A stretch of DNA of 64,000 bases from SKVR01 sp046291875. Lineage in GTDB: Bacteria > Bacteroidota > Bacteroidia > Bacteroidales > UBA7960. How positions within the stretch are numbered: the stretch's first letter is position 1; every line of letters starts with the position of its first letter. Below, one piece after another: positions 16,746 through 24,244 of the stretch. The DNA lies in the NCBI GenBank assembly GCA_046291875.1, contig JBKBSF010000006.1, positions 62,001 to 126,000 of the forward strand, read 5' to 3'. Under the pieces are notes generated by a model. It saw nothing but the letters and a program-made list of their open reading frames with translations. It was not told the origin of the DNA and did not search any database. The position numbers and the translations under genes are program-made.

Positions 16746-18224
16746 TTACTGGGAATAACCGGGGTTCTGCACCATGTTGCTGTTGGAATTGATCTCACCC
16801 TGGGGGATGGGCAGCAGAAAGCGTGCATGGTTGGCTTCCAGGGAGCGTGCATTGGCAGGCAAACCTTCGCCATTGTACTCATCGCCGAAATCATCGCGCT
16901 CTACGCCCAGGCCTTTTCTCTTGAGGTCGAAGAAACGATGTCCTTCCATACCCAATTCCAGACGGCGCTGCTTGTAGATCTCATTGATAAGGGCAATACC
17001 GGTTTCGTTTCCGGACTCGAACTGCACATACCTTTTGGCGCGCAGGAGATCGAGCATTGTCAGGGCTTCATCATACTGACCCAGACGGTACAATGCCTCG
17101 GCAGCAGTAAGGTACATTTCAGGTGTACGGATGATAATAGCATCGGTTTTGTTTACTGCAGGAGAGTCGAAGCGTCCGAAGAACTTGGAAACAGAGTTGT
17201 ACTGAGTTCCGCTGTAAGTTCCGGTCATGAAATATGCATGCTTTCTCATGTCGTTGTCTTCGAACAACTGGTAGTAAGAGAAACTGGGAACATACTCTGG
17301 TCTGTTACCATCGGAAGTACCTGCTGTATTGCTTTGGCCTTGCCCGTAAACATTGCCCAGCAGTTCGGGATCTGAATTGGTAATGGCGATGCGGAAGATT
17401 ACTTCGGTATCGATGCCGGGGCCGGAATTTACCCTCCAGATATCATTGAAAAGGTTGGGTCCGGTGATATCGCTGCCATCGCCGGCAACAGCCATCATAG
17501 CATAATCGTGTGCATTTTGCCAGTCTTCCATATAGAGGGCAACGCGAGCCATAAGAGCAGGTATTGCTCTGGCATTGAGGCGGGCATTGTTGTTGTTTCC
17601 ATTGTAGAGTTCGAGGGCAGCCTCAAGGTCTTGCCTGATAAACTGGTATACCTCGGCAGTGTTGTGCCTTGCGGGCTCACCCACAGCAGGAGCGTGCATG
17701 TAAGGAATACCCAGGCCATTGCTGCTGGCATTGATATAAGCCTCACCGTAAACCCTTACCAGGTCGAAGTGCAGCATGGCCCTCAGAGCCAGGGCTTCGC
17801 CAAGCAGGTTGAGACTGCGGCTGTGTGCAGGGGTACCTACTTCGAAGGGGTTATTGTTTTGCAAACGGGAAATTACCTGGTTTGCATTGTTGATTCCTAC
17901 ATAGGCACTTCCCCAGAAACCGGCAGTACCGAAGGTGGTTGAATTGGCAGTCCATTCGTGGAAAGCTCTCCAGGTGGTACGGCCATCCTTGCAGATGAGC
18001 AGGTTATCGGAAAGCACATCGGGTACGATCATAAAGAAGCCACCATAGTAGCTGTCGGCTCTCATGGCCTGGTACACACCCAGAACGCCCATTTCATAAT
18101 CATTAATGGTTTCGAAGGCGTTGCCATCGGCAAGAGAATCGCTGGGAACCACATCCAGTTTGTCGTGGCAGGCAACCAGGGAAACCCCAAGCAATGCAAC
18201 TATAAAAAACTTAAGATACTTCAT
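16746..18224 (-). CDS. susD: SusD/RagB family nutrient-binding outer-membrane lipoprotein
   Basis: A lipoprotein of 492 residues with the lipobox SLVAC (Cys19); the start is the ATG at 18224, which gives the correct signal peptide, although the frame is open for 13 more codons. TPR-like helices and typical SusD features are present: the N-terminal segment after the Cys (KLDVVPSDSLADGNAFETINDYE), IPYMHAPAVGEPARHNTAEVYQFI, the middle RIPALMARVALYMEDW-type repeat, and the C-terminal RTPEMYLTAAEALYRLG with RRLELGMEGHRFFDLKR. It forms the lid of the SusC transporter encoded directly upstream. The ligand cannot be read from the sequence. Confidence 0.93.
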   Translation of the reverse strand: MKYLKFFIVALLGVSLVACHDKLDVVPSDSLADGNAFETINDYEMGVLGVYQAMRADSYYGGFFMIVPDVLSDNLLICKDGRTTWRAFHEWTANSTTFGTAGFWGSAYVGINNANQVISRLQNNNPFEVGTPAHSRSLNLLGEALALRAMLHFDLVRVYGEAYINASSNGLGIPYMHAPAVGEPARHNTAEVYQFIRQDLEAALELYNGNNNNARLNARAIPALMARVALYMEDWQNAHDYAMMAVAGDGSDITGPNLFNDIWRVNSGPGIDTEVIFRIAITNSDPELLGNVYGQGQSNTAGTSDGNRPEYVPSFSYYQLFEDNDMRKHAYFMTGTYSGTQYNSVSKFFGRFDSPAVNKTDAIIIRTPEMYLTAAEALYRLGQYDEALTMLDLLRAKRYVQFESGNETGIALINEIYKQRRLELGMEGHRFFDLKRKGLGVERDDFGDEYNGEGLPANARSLEANHARFLLPIPQGEINSNSNMVQNPGYSQ

Positions 18225-18353
18225 ATATTTAAAAATTTTTTGTTTGAAAAATGCCGTAAGCAACTTGTTTTACGTGGAGGAGTTATTCTCCGCCAGCCGC
18301 CAGGCATTGCAATATTTTCAATGATCTATTAATCAGGTTTAGCACACCTTTTA

Positions 18354-21317
18354 TCAGAACCCTATATCTACACCAAAAGTAACCGTACGTGCTGCAGGGA
18401 AGTTAAAGTCGTGCACTGCACCTTCGGGGCCGCTACCCATGCCGGCAGGGGCGTTACCCAACTCGGGGTCGAAACCTGTGAAAGCAGTGAGGGTCCAGAG
18501 GTTTTGTCCTTGAACATACAACCTGGCAGTACTCATTCTCAAAGAAGAAAGCAGGTTTGCAGGCAAATTGTAAGAAAGGGTAAGATTTCTGAGCCTCAGG
18601 TAAGAAGCATCCTCCAGGAATCTGTCGGACAGTTGTGCATTATTGGATGGAGAAAGCCTTGGCACATCGGTGATATCTCCTGGATGCAACCATTGATCGG
18701 TAAGAATCTTGCGGTTCTGGTTGGTGCGGAAATTGGCCGACCCGTCACCCATGGTAAAGTACGATACGTGGTTGTAAACCCAGTTTCCGATGCTGTAATA
18801 GAAGCTTGCGCTCAGGTCGAAACCTTTGTATCCAACGCTGGCATTCACTGCTCCAAAATAATCGGGCATGGGGGTTTTGTCCAGGATTACTGCATCGTCG
18901 GGGTTGTATACATTGGTGATATCGCCATTGGCATTGTAATAAAGGCGATCGCCATTGAGAGGATTCACACCTGCCCAGCGCACCATTTTGTAAGAATAAA
19001 TGGGTTTGCCTTCGCTGATGATATTGTTCCATCCCACGTTGATATCGTTGCCCTGGTAGAGGCTCAACACTTCGTTTTTGTTGGTTGAGAAAGATCCACC
19101 CAGGTTAACTCTCCAGTCAGGGCTTTCCAGTACGGCCACATTGGCACTGAATTCGAAACCTCTATTGCGCATCTCGCCGATGTTTTCGGTACGGCTGGTA
19201 AAACCACTGGTGCGTGAAAGCTGAGCTGCCAGCAACAGATCGGAGGTGGTGCGGCTGTACCAGTCGATGGCACCTGTAATACGGTTGTTCCACAAGGCGT
19301 AATCGATACCAGCACCCATTGAGAAGTTTCTTTCCCAGGTAAGTGAAGGATTTCCAAGGCGGGCCTGGAAACTGGTAGACTGGCCATTGTAGCTTCCATA
19401 GCTGTAAACGCCCTGCCATGCATAGTTTCCGATGGCGAAGTTTCCTGATGTACCCACACTGGAGCGAAGTTTCAGGTTGTTAACCAGCTCAACATTGCTC
19501 ATGAAATCCATTTGCTCAATATTCCAGCCGGCACCCACTGCCCAGAAATTACCCCAGCGCTGGTCTTCTCCAAAGCGTGAAGAACCATCGGTACGGAAAG
19601 AGAGGTCTACAAAATACGTTTGATCGTATTCGTAGCTGATCTGTGAGAGATACGACATAAGCACCCACTCCGAAGTACCTCCGGCAACTCCTTCAGGAAC
19701 AGCCGCAGTACCCATGGCATCGATACGGCCGGTGGAGAAACCACTACCTTCGGCAGTAAAGCCTTTGTAGGTATAACGCTGGTATTCGCTACCTCCCAAT
19801 ACCCTGAGGCGATGGAGTTCGCTCAGATAGGCATCGTAAGTAAGGGTGTTGGTGAAAAGCGTTGTGAAGTAACGGTTGTAGCTGTCGTTGCGATATCCGG
19901 CACCACCCAGCAGCTGCGAGAGACCTGATTCGGGCTTGTTGTACTGATAGCGAAGATTCTCGTCAAAATCTCCACCGATGGTAGAACGGAAAGTAAGCTG
20001 GGGCATAATGCGGAAGCTCATGAAAGCATTACCCAGTGCTTTGATGTTCTCATCGTAGCGGGGGTTCATTTCAATATGCTCAAAGGTGTTGATACCGGAG
20101 TCGAAATTGAAATTGTAGCTTCCGTCTTCAAGGTACAACGCCTCATAGGGGTTGTAAATGTAAGAAGAGAAGAAAGGATTGAGAACGTTTCTGTCTGACC
20201 TTACAATACCTTCGGTACTGTGGCCGATGGTAAGGTTGGCTCCGATATCAAATCTTTCGGAGATTCGGTGATCTACGTTCAAACGACCGGTATAGCGCTC
20301 CAGGTAGGTACCTTTCACGATCCCTTCATGGTCGAAATACTGCCCTGAGAGATAAACCCTGGTTTGGTCAGTACCCCCTGAAGCAGACAGTTCGTAGGAC
20401 TGTGTAATACCACGATCCATGAATTTATCGGCCCAATTGGTATTAACATCCCATTGCTGGATTTCTTCATTGGTAAGGGTAGCACCCAATCCAATGCCCA
20501 TTTGCTTTTCGTACTGGAGTTTTTCGCGGGCATTCATCATTTCGAATCTTCCGGAGGTACGCGTGGATACCCCTGTTTGGTGGCGGAAGTTGAAACGGGT
20601 TTTTCCTGCCTCACCCCTTTTGGTAGTGATCATTACTACACCATTGGCAGCTCTTGATCCATAGAGAGAAGTTGCAGAAGCATCCTTAAGAACCGAAACC
20701 GAAAGGATGTCGTTGGGGTTGAGGGTTGCAAAAGATGCAAAATTCTCAGCAACAGTGATAGGTACTCCATCAATTACATACAAGGGCTGGTTATTGGCAC
20801 TGATAGAGCCCAAACCCCTAACCCTCACCAAGGCGGAAGAACCTGGGCGTCCAGAGGCTGCAGTAACTTGCATCCCTGCAGATTTTCCCTGGAGGATCTG
20901 GTCGAAGCTGGCAATGGGAATTTGCTCTATGGCCTGTGCATCTACCACATCTACCGATCCGGTAATTGCGCCGCGGCGGCGTGCACCATAGGCCATTACT
21001 ACTACCTCTTCTAGGCCAACCATAGCGGAGCTGAGGCTCACATTAATTACCGAACGGCCGTTTACAGGCTCTTGCAGGGTTTGCATACCCATAAAGCTAA
21101 ATACAAGCACTGCATTGGAAGAAGCTCTGAGTTCGAAATTTCCGTTAAAGTCGGTGGTAGCACCCGTGGTAGTACCCTGCACCATAACGGTAACACCCGG
21201 CAACGACATACCGTCTTCTGCCGAAGTAACAGTACCCCGTACGGTGATGTCCTGAGCCATTGCAAACTGTGCAAGACCCACCAGCAACAGGTAACTGGCT
21301 AATAGAATTTTTCGCAT
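18354..21317 (-). CDS. susC: SusC/RagA family TonB-linked outer-membrane transporter
   Basis: A 987-residue outer-membrane protein. Signal peptide 1-21 (FAMAQ); carboxypeptidase-regulatory-like domain about 24-100; plug with the family motif GAITGSVDVVDAQAIEQIP, then SALVRVRGLGSISANNQPLYVIDGVP-type sequence and SLYGSRAANGVVMITTKRG; then a 22-strand barrel. It imports oligomeric nutrients together with SusD, driven by TonB-ExbBD. It is the first gene of a three-gene operon and has an unusually long untranslated leader. A 129-base gap separates it from susD and holds a weak hairpin (GGAG 18276-18279, CTCC 18288-18291). No glycoside hydrolase is linked, so a peptide substrate (as for RagAB) is worth considering. 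Confidence 0.95.
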   Translation of the reverse strand: MRKILLASYLLLVGLAQFAMAQDITVRGTVTSAEDGMSLPGVTVMVQGTTTGATTDFNGNFELRASSNAVLVFSFMGMQTLQEPVNGRSVINVSLSSAMVGLEEVVVMAYGARRRGAITGSVDVVDAQAIEQIPIASFDQILQGKSAGMQVTAASGRPGSSALVRVRGLGSISANNQPLYVIDGVPITVAENFASFATLNPNDILSVSVLKDASATSLYGSRAANGVVMITTKRGEAGKTRFNFRHQTGVSTRTSGRFEMMNAREKLQYEKQMGIGLGATLTNEEIQQWDVNTNWADKFMDRGITQSYELSASGGTDQTRVYLSGQYFDHEGIVKGTYLERYTGRLNVDHRISERFDIGANLTIGHSTEGIVRSDRNVLNPFFSSYIYNPYEALYLEDGSYNFNFDSGINTFEHIEMNPRYDENIKALGNAFMSFRIMPQLTFRSTIGGDFDENLRYQYNKPESGLSQLLGGAGYRNDSYNRYFTTLFTNTLTYDAYLSELHRLRVLGGSEYQRYTYKGFTAEGSGFSTGRIDAMGTAAVPEGVAGGTSEWVLMSYLSQISYEYDQTYFVDLSFRTDGSSRFGEDQRWGNFWAVGAGWNIEQMDFMSNVELVNNLKLRSSVGTSGNFAIGNYAWQGVYSYGSYNGQSTSFQARLGNPSLTWERNFSMGAGIDYALWNNRITGAIDWYSRTTSDLLLAAQLSRTSGFTSRTENIGEMRNRGFEFSANVAVLESPDWRVNLGGSFSTNKNEVLSLYQGNDINVGWNNIISEGKPIYSYKMVRWAGVNPLNGDRLYYNANGDITNVYNPDDAVILDKTPMPDYFGAVNASVGYKGFDLSASFYYSIGNWVYNHVSYFTMGDGSANFRTNQNRKILTDQWLHPGDITDVPRLSPSNNAQLSDRFLEDASYLRLRNLTLSYNLPANLLSSLRMSTARLYVQGQNLWTLTAFTGFDPELGNAPAGMGSGPEGAVHDFNFPAARTVTFGVDIGF

Positions 21318-21569
21318 AATTTTTTTGAATTAGTTAATGTAAAGTGTTAATGTTTTGATATTTGTTTCAGACTATCAGGCCCTTACACCTTGTCATCCTA
21401 TCCTGTTCCCATTTCCGAACCAGCAAAGAAGGTCCAGGGGAGCCTCCGGCAGCCCCCTTACAAGCAAACGGGAAAGATATGTACCGATGGATATCCTGAA
21501 TAAGGATACGTTTCAGTGGTGTCGGATGTCCCCAGGTATAAAACCCCGATGTTCCTGCGGACAAATATA
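21318..21569 (-). promoter_or_regulatory. promoter and long structured leader of the susC operon
   Basis: On the minus strand TATATTTG (21562-21569) matches the -7 consensus. Transcription from it would give a leader of about 240 bases before the susC ATG. The leader contains a strong hairpin at about 21436-21456 (GGGG and GCC pairing with GGC and CCCC) and a smaller ATCC...GGAT hairpin near 21490-21512. No gene fits inside. It could host post-transcriptional control, for example by a small RNA or by translation of a short peptide. Confidence 0.5.
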
Positions 21570-22121
21570 AAAAACATAAAACAAACAGTTTTTCGAGATA
21601 CTTTTATTATGCGTATTTTACTTTTTTTGGGATCAAACATTGTTTTCCACAGGATAAACACCCCCTCAAAACCAGAAACCTCAGGTTTTATTAACATTTC
21701 AGCGGCGATAATAAGATTATTTTAACAGGTTTTTACCCCTTTTTAACAAGGTGTTCGGGATCTGAACATTTTAAACAAGCGTCATAATTTGTCGTATAAG
21801 TCAGAAGGCTTTAATCCACTCCATCACCCTTGCGAGCCACTGGGGGTCAACACCTTACAATACGTCCAAAACCCCTGTAAACACAGCAAAAGGTCGATTT
21901 TCAGGCACGTAAGACAAATTGCGATCTAATCTGCAGTGCTTCGCTATACCAACTGCTTTACAAGCAGCTTCTGCCATGCCTAAGGTATTACACCACACAA
22001 ATTAAGTGGAGGGTACAGGTAAATTGCTTTCTTTTTAGGTGCTTTGTTCACTTCATTCTTCCTGCCTTAAGCAACCCAAACCCTCACCCAACATGAGTTT
22101 GATCAAAAACAAAAAAGTTTT
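21570..22121. other. AT-rich spacer between susC leader and tRNA-Asp promoter
   Basis: No gene or recognised RNA family is seen in this 550-base stretch. Small inverted repeats occur (GTTC...GAAC near 21752-21766; GCAGT...ACTGC near 21932-21956) without a T-tract. A small RNA cannot be excluded. Confidence 0.4.
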
Positions 22122-22152
22122 TTTGTGGATTCAAAAAACTCGATTATCTTTG
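22122..22152 (+). promoter_or_regulatory. consensus promoter of the tRNA-Asp pair
   Basis: TTTG at 22122-22125, a 19-base spacer, and TATCTTTG at 22145-22152: both boxes of the Bacteroidota housekeeping promoter at the standard spacing. It is 43 bases upstream of the first tRNA and is the best promoter match in the window. Confidence 0.85.
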
Positions 22153-22195
22153 CATCGCTTTTCAGGAAAGGAAAGCAATTGTTCATTACAACATT

Positions 22196-22269
22196 GGTCC
22201 GGTAGTTCAGTTGGTTAGAATACATGCCTGTCACGCATGGGGTCGCGGGTTCGAGTCCCGTCCGGACCG
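22196..22269 (+). tRNA. tRNA-Asp (GTC), first copy
   Basis: A complete 74-base cloverleaf. Acceptor stem GGTCCGG pairs with CCGGACC, the discriminator is G, the anticodon stem is CATGC/GCATG around the loop CTGTCAC with anticodon GTC, and the T-loop is GGTTCGAGTCC. CCA is not encoded. Confidence 0.98.
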
Positions 22270-22335
22270 CTTTTAAAAAGCAGTCAAGTAATTACGACTA
22301 ATGTGCACTAATTACCTTCGTTCATTAAAAATATT

Positions 22336-22409
22336 GGTCCGGTAGTTCAGTTGGTTAGAATACATGCCTGTCACGCATGGGGTCGCGGGTTCGAGTCCCG
22401 TCCGGACCG
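22336..22409 (+). tRNA. tRNA-Asp (GTC), second identical copy
   Basis: Identical in sequence to the copy 140 bases upstream. The 14 or so bases before it (TTCATTAAAAATATT) and after it also resemble the first copy, so the pair arose by a recent tandem duplication. Both are probably in one transcript from the promoter at 22122. Confidence 0.98.
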
Positions 22410-22413
22410 CTTT

Positions 22414-22449
22414 AAAAAGGGTTGATTGTTGTTACAGTCAACCCTTTTT
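22414..22449 (+). terminator. terminator of the tRNA-Asp transcript
   Basis: A perfect 12-bp stem, AAAAAGGGTTGA (22414-22425) with TCAACCCTTTTT (22438-22449), and a 12-base loop, ending in a T-run. It follows the second tRNA by four bases. Confidence 0.85.
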
Positions 22450-22615
22450 TACTATTTGGCATCTTAGTCCTGTTTTTAAAAACATACCCAAAACCACCTC
22501 ACGCTCTTTTTCTGACATCAATACCGAGATACCCAAACTCTTTCCGTATTATTCCCTCGGCCAATTAAGGAAGCTTCTTTACAAAACGTGAATTCCATTT
22601 TCTCCCTTTTTTTCC

Positions 22616-22623
22616 TATTTTTG
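22616..22623 (+). promoter_or_regulatory. -7 box upstream of the ankyrin-repeat gene
   Basis: TATTTTTG, 40 bases before the ATG at 22664; no clear -33 box. Confidence 0.45.
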
Positions 22624-22663
22624 CTGCAACCAAAACCAGCTTTCTCATAAACAATCAGCAACC

Positions 22664-23515
22664 ATGAGCACTTCTGCCCGCAATAGTTTTTTTCAATGGC
22701 TTATCTTAGGCCTCTTTGTTTTTATTTTTCTGGGTGGTGATGCATGGGCCCAATCCCGCTTGTATCATGCAGTAGCCAGCGACAATATATCAAGAACCAA
22801 ACGGTTTCTTACCCGTAAAGACAATCCCAATGGTGATGGCAATCCCCAGTATATTCCGATGATTGCAGCTGCAGAAGCCAACTTTTATCGCCAGGTGGTG
22901 ATATTGGTGCAACATGGGGCGGATGTAAACATTCAGAATCATATCGGTTTCACCCCCCTGATGGAGGCTACTATCCAGCGCAACCACCGCATTATGAATT
23001 ACCTGATGAACAATGGGGCCAACCTGGAGATCCGCGCTAACAATGGTGCCACTGCCCTTATGGTAGCAGTTAATGCGAGCAATACCCGGGGTGCGCGCAT
23101 GTTGCTCGAAAAGGGCGCCAACCCCAACATTATCGACAATGCCGGTTTTACACCACTGATGAAAGCCATGGAAATCGGCGATAATATTGAACTGGTGCGC
23201 ACCCTGGTAGAATTCAGAGCCAACATGGAGGCCCTTGACCCCAACGGAAACCCTGTGTTAATGGTTTACCCCTATCGCAACAGGATTGCCGCACACCGCG
23301 AACTCATCAACCTGGGTGCTGATGTAAACATCCGCAATCGTGAAGGCCAAACACCTCTCATCAAAGCTGTGCTGGAAGGCAACCTGGAGATGACACGTTT
23401 CCTGGTAGAAAAAGGGGCCGACAGGCATATGAAAGACAACTCCGGTGCTTCGGCTACCGATTATGCCATTACCCAGTTCGAGATAAGACAGTATTTCGAA
23501 TCCCTCAGAAACTAA
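22664..23515 (+). CDS. exported ankyrin-repeat protein
   Basis: A 283-residue protein with a signal peptide whose hydrophobic core is about residues 11-24, with cleavage after AWA (about residue 29). The rest is a stack of about six to seven ankyrin repeats from residue 33 to the end; clear units contain GFTPLMEATIQ, GATALMVAVNA, GFTPLMKAMEI and GQTPLIKAVLEG, each followed by a helix and an N/D-rich turn (GADVNI, GANPNI). Such a scaffold mediates protein-protein contact; here probably in the periplasm. No enzyme domain. It stands alone between tRNA genes and a minus-strand P-loop gene, so no partner is suggested by context. Confidence 0.85.
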   Translation: MSTSARNSFFQWLILGLFVFIFLGGDAWAQSRLYHAVASDNISRTKRFLTRKDNPNGDGNPQYIPMIAAAEANFYRQVVILVQHGADVNIQNHIGFTPLMEATIQRNHRIMNYLMNNGANLEIRANNGATALMVAVNASNTRGARMLLEKGANPNIIDNAGFTPLMKAMEIGDNIELVRTLVEFRANMEALDPNGNPVLMVYPYRNRIAAHRELINLGADVNIRNREGQTPLIKAVLEGNLEMTRFLVEKGADRHMKDNSGASATDYAITQFEIRQYFESLRN

Positions 23516-23533
23516 AACCTGCGATCTTACGCC

Positions 23534-24064
23534 TTATCTCCTTGCCTTAAAAACCCACCGGTGTTTATCCCAGAAGATACCATCAGGATTGGGCTCAAAA
23601 CCTTTACCATCGAACCAGAATAACACATCCAGTGCAGAGGAAGGTGTTTTTGCAGCATGTTCTGCTGCCAGATGCACATGCAGGCCTGGCTTATAAAATT
23701 CGGCCAGTCCACCCGATTCGCAGACTACCGGAACCCCCGGAGGAATAAGTTTAAGAGCCTCTTTAATGGCTTTCCCCAACTGAGACCTCTGGCAGGTAAT
23801 AAAATATACCCTTTCGGCTCCTGCTGCCAGGTAACGAGAGCTGTCTTTGGTAGTATCGATTTGAGTTTCCTCGTAAATCATAAAACCCTCCCCCCACGCT
23901 ATAGCAGGCAAAGCAGGGCCAGGATCGTGTAAATGCGGACTGACCTTCAGAACATAAACCGCGTTGCTGAGACACAATCGTTCAACGATCAGGCAACCCA
24001 GTGTGGTTTTTCCGGTGTTCTGTCCTCCGCCCGATAACAATAAAAAACATGGCAACGATTTCAT
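23534..24064 (-). CDS. P-loop NTPase related to MobB
   Basis: A 176-residue cytoplasmic protein with a Walker A motif, GGGQNTGKTTL, at its N-terminus, a D-T-T-K-D switch-like segment (QIDTTKDSSRYLAAGAERVYF) and a hydrophobic strand VVCESGG resembling the Walker B/ESGG motif of MobB-like GTPases. MobB helps molybdopterin-guanine dinucleotide assembly, but no molybdenum cofactor gene is nearby, so the function is not assigned. The frame is open for 19 more codons upstream, but the ATG at 24064 puts the P-loop at the usual distance from the N-terminus. It is divergent from the sensor gene, with back-to-back promoters. Confidence 0.7.
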   Translation of the reverse strand: MKSLPCFLLLSGGGQNTGKTTLGCLIVERLCLSNAVYVLKVSPHLHDPGPALPAIAWGEGFMIYEETQIDTTKDSSRYLAAGAERVYFITCQRSQLGKAIKEALKLIPPGVPVVCESGGLAEFYKPGLHVHLAAEHAAKTPSSALDVLFWFDGKGFEPNPDGIFWDKHRWVFKARR

Positions 24065-24102
24065 AGTATATTTTTGGGTTAATCGCAATCCGGGGCGATG
24101 TT

Positions 24103-24153
24103 CAAAAATAAGCGTTTCCACGTTTTTTTTACACTCCTTTGTGAGTATATTTG
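24103..24153. promoter_or_regulatory. divergent promoter pair for the P-loop gene and the sensor gene
   Basis: TATTTTTG on the minus strand at 24103-24110 faces the P-loop gene; TATATTTG on the plus strand at 24146-24153 faces the sensor gene, leaving a leader of about 85 bases. Both fit TAnnTTTG. Confidence 0.5.
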
Positions 24154-24244
24154 TTTTAATTGCAAGACGAAAACTTAGGCATCACAACATTTTTAGTTCA
24201 TTGATCAATAACACTGATATTTTTATTTTAAAAGATTAAGCCTT

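Noticed and set aside
21570..22121. a structured RNA such as 6S, tmRNA, SRP RNA or RNase P RNA
   Set aside because: The spacer was inspected for their conserved cores and long-range pairings, and none was found.
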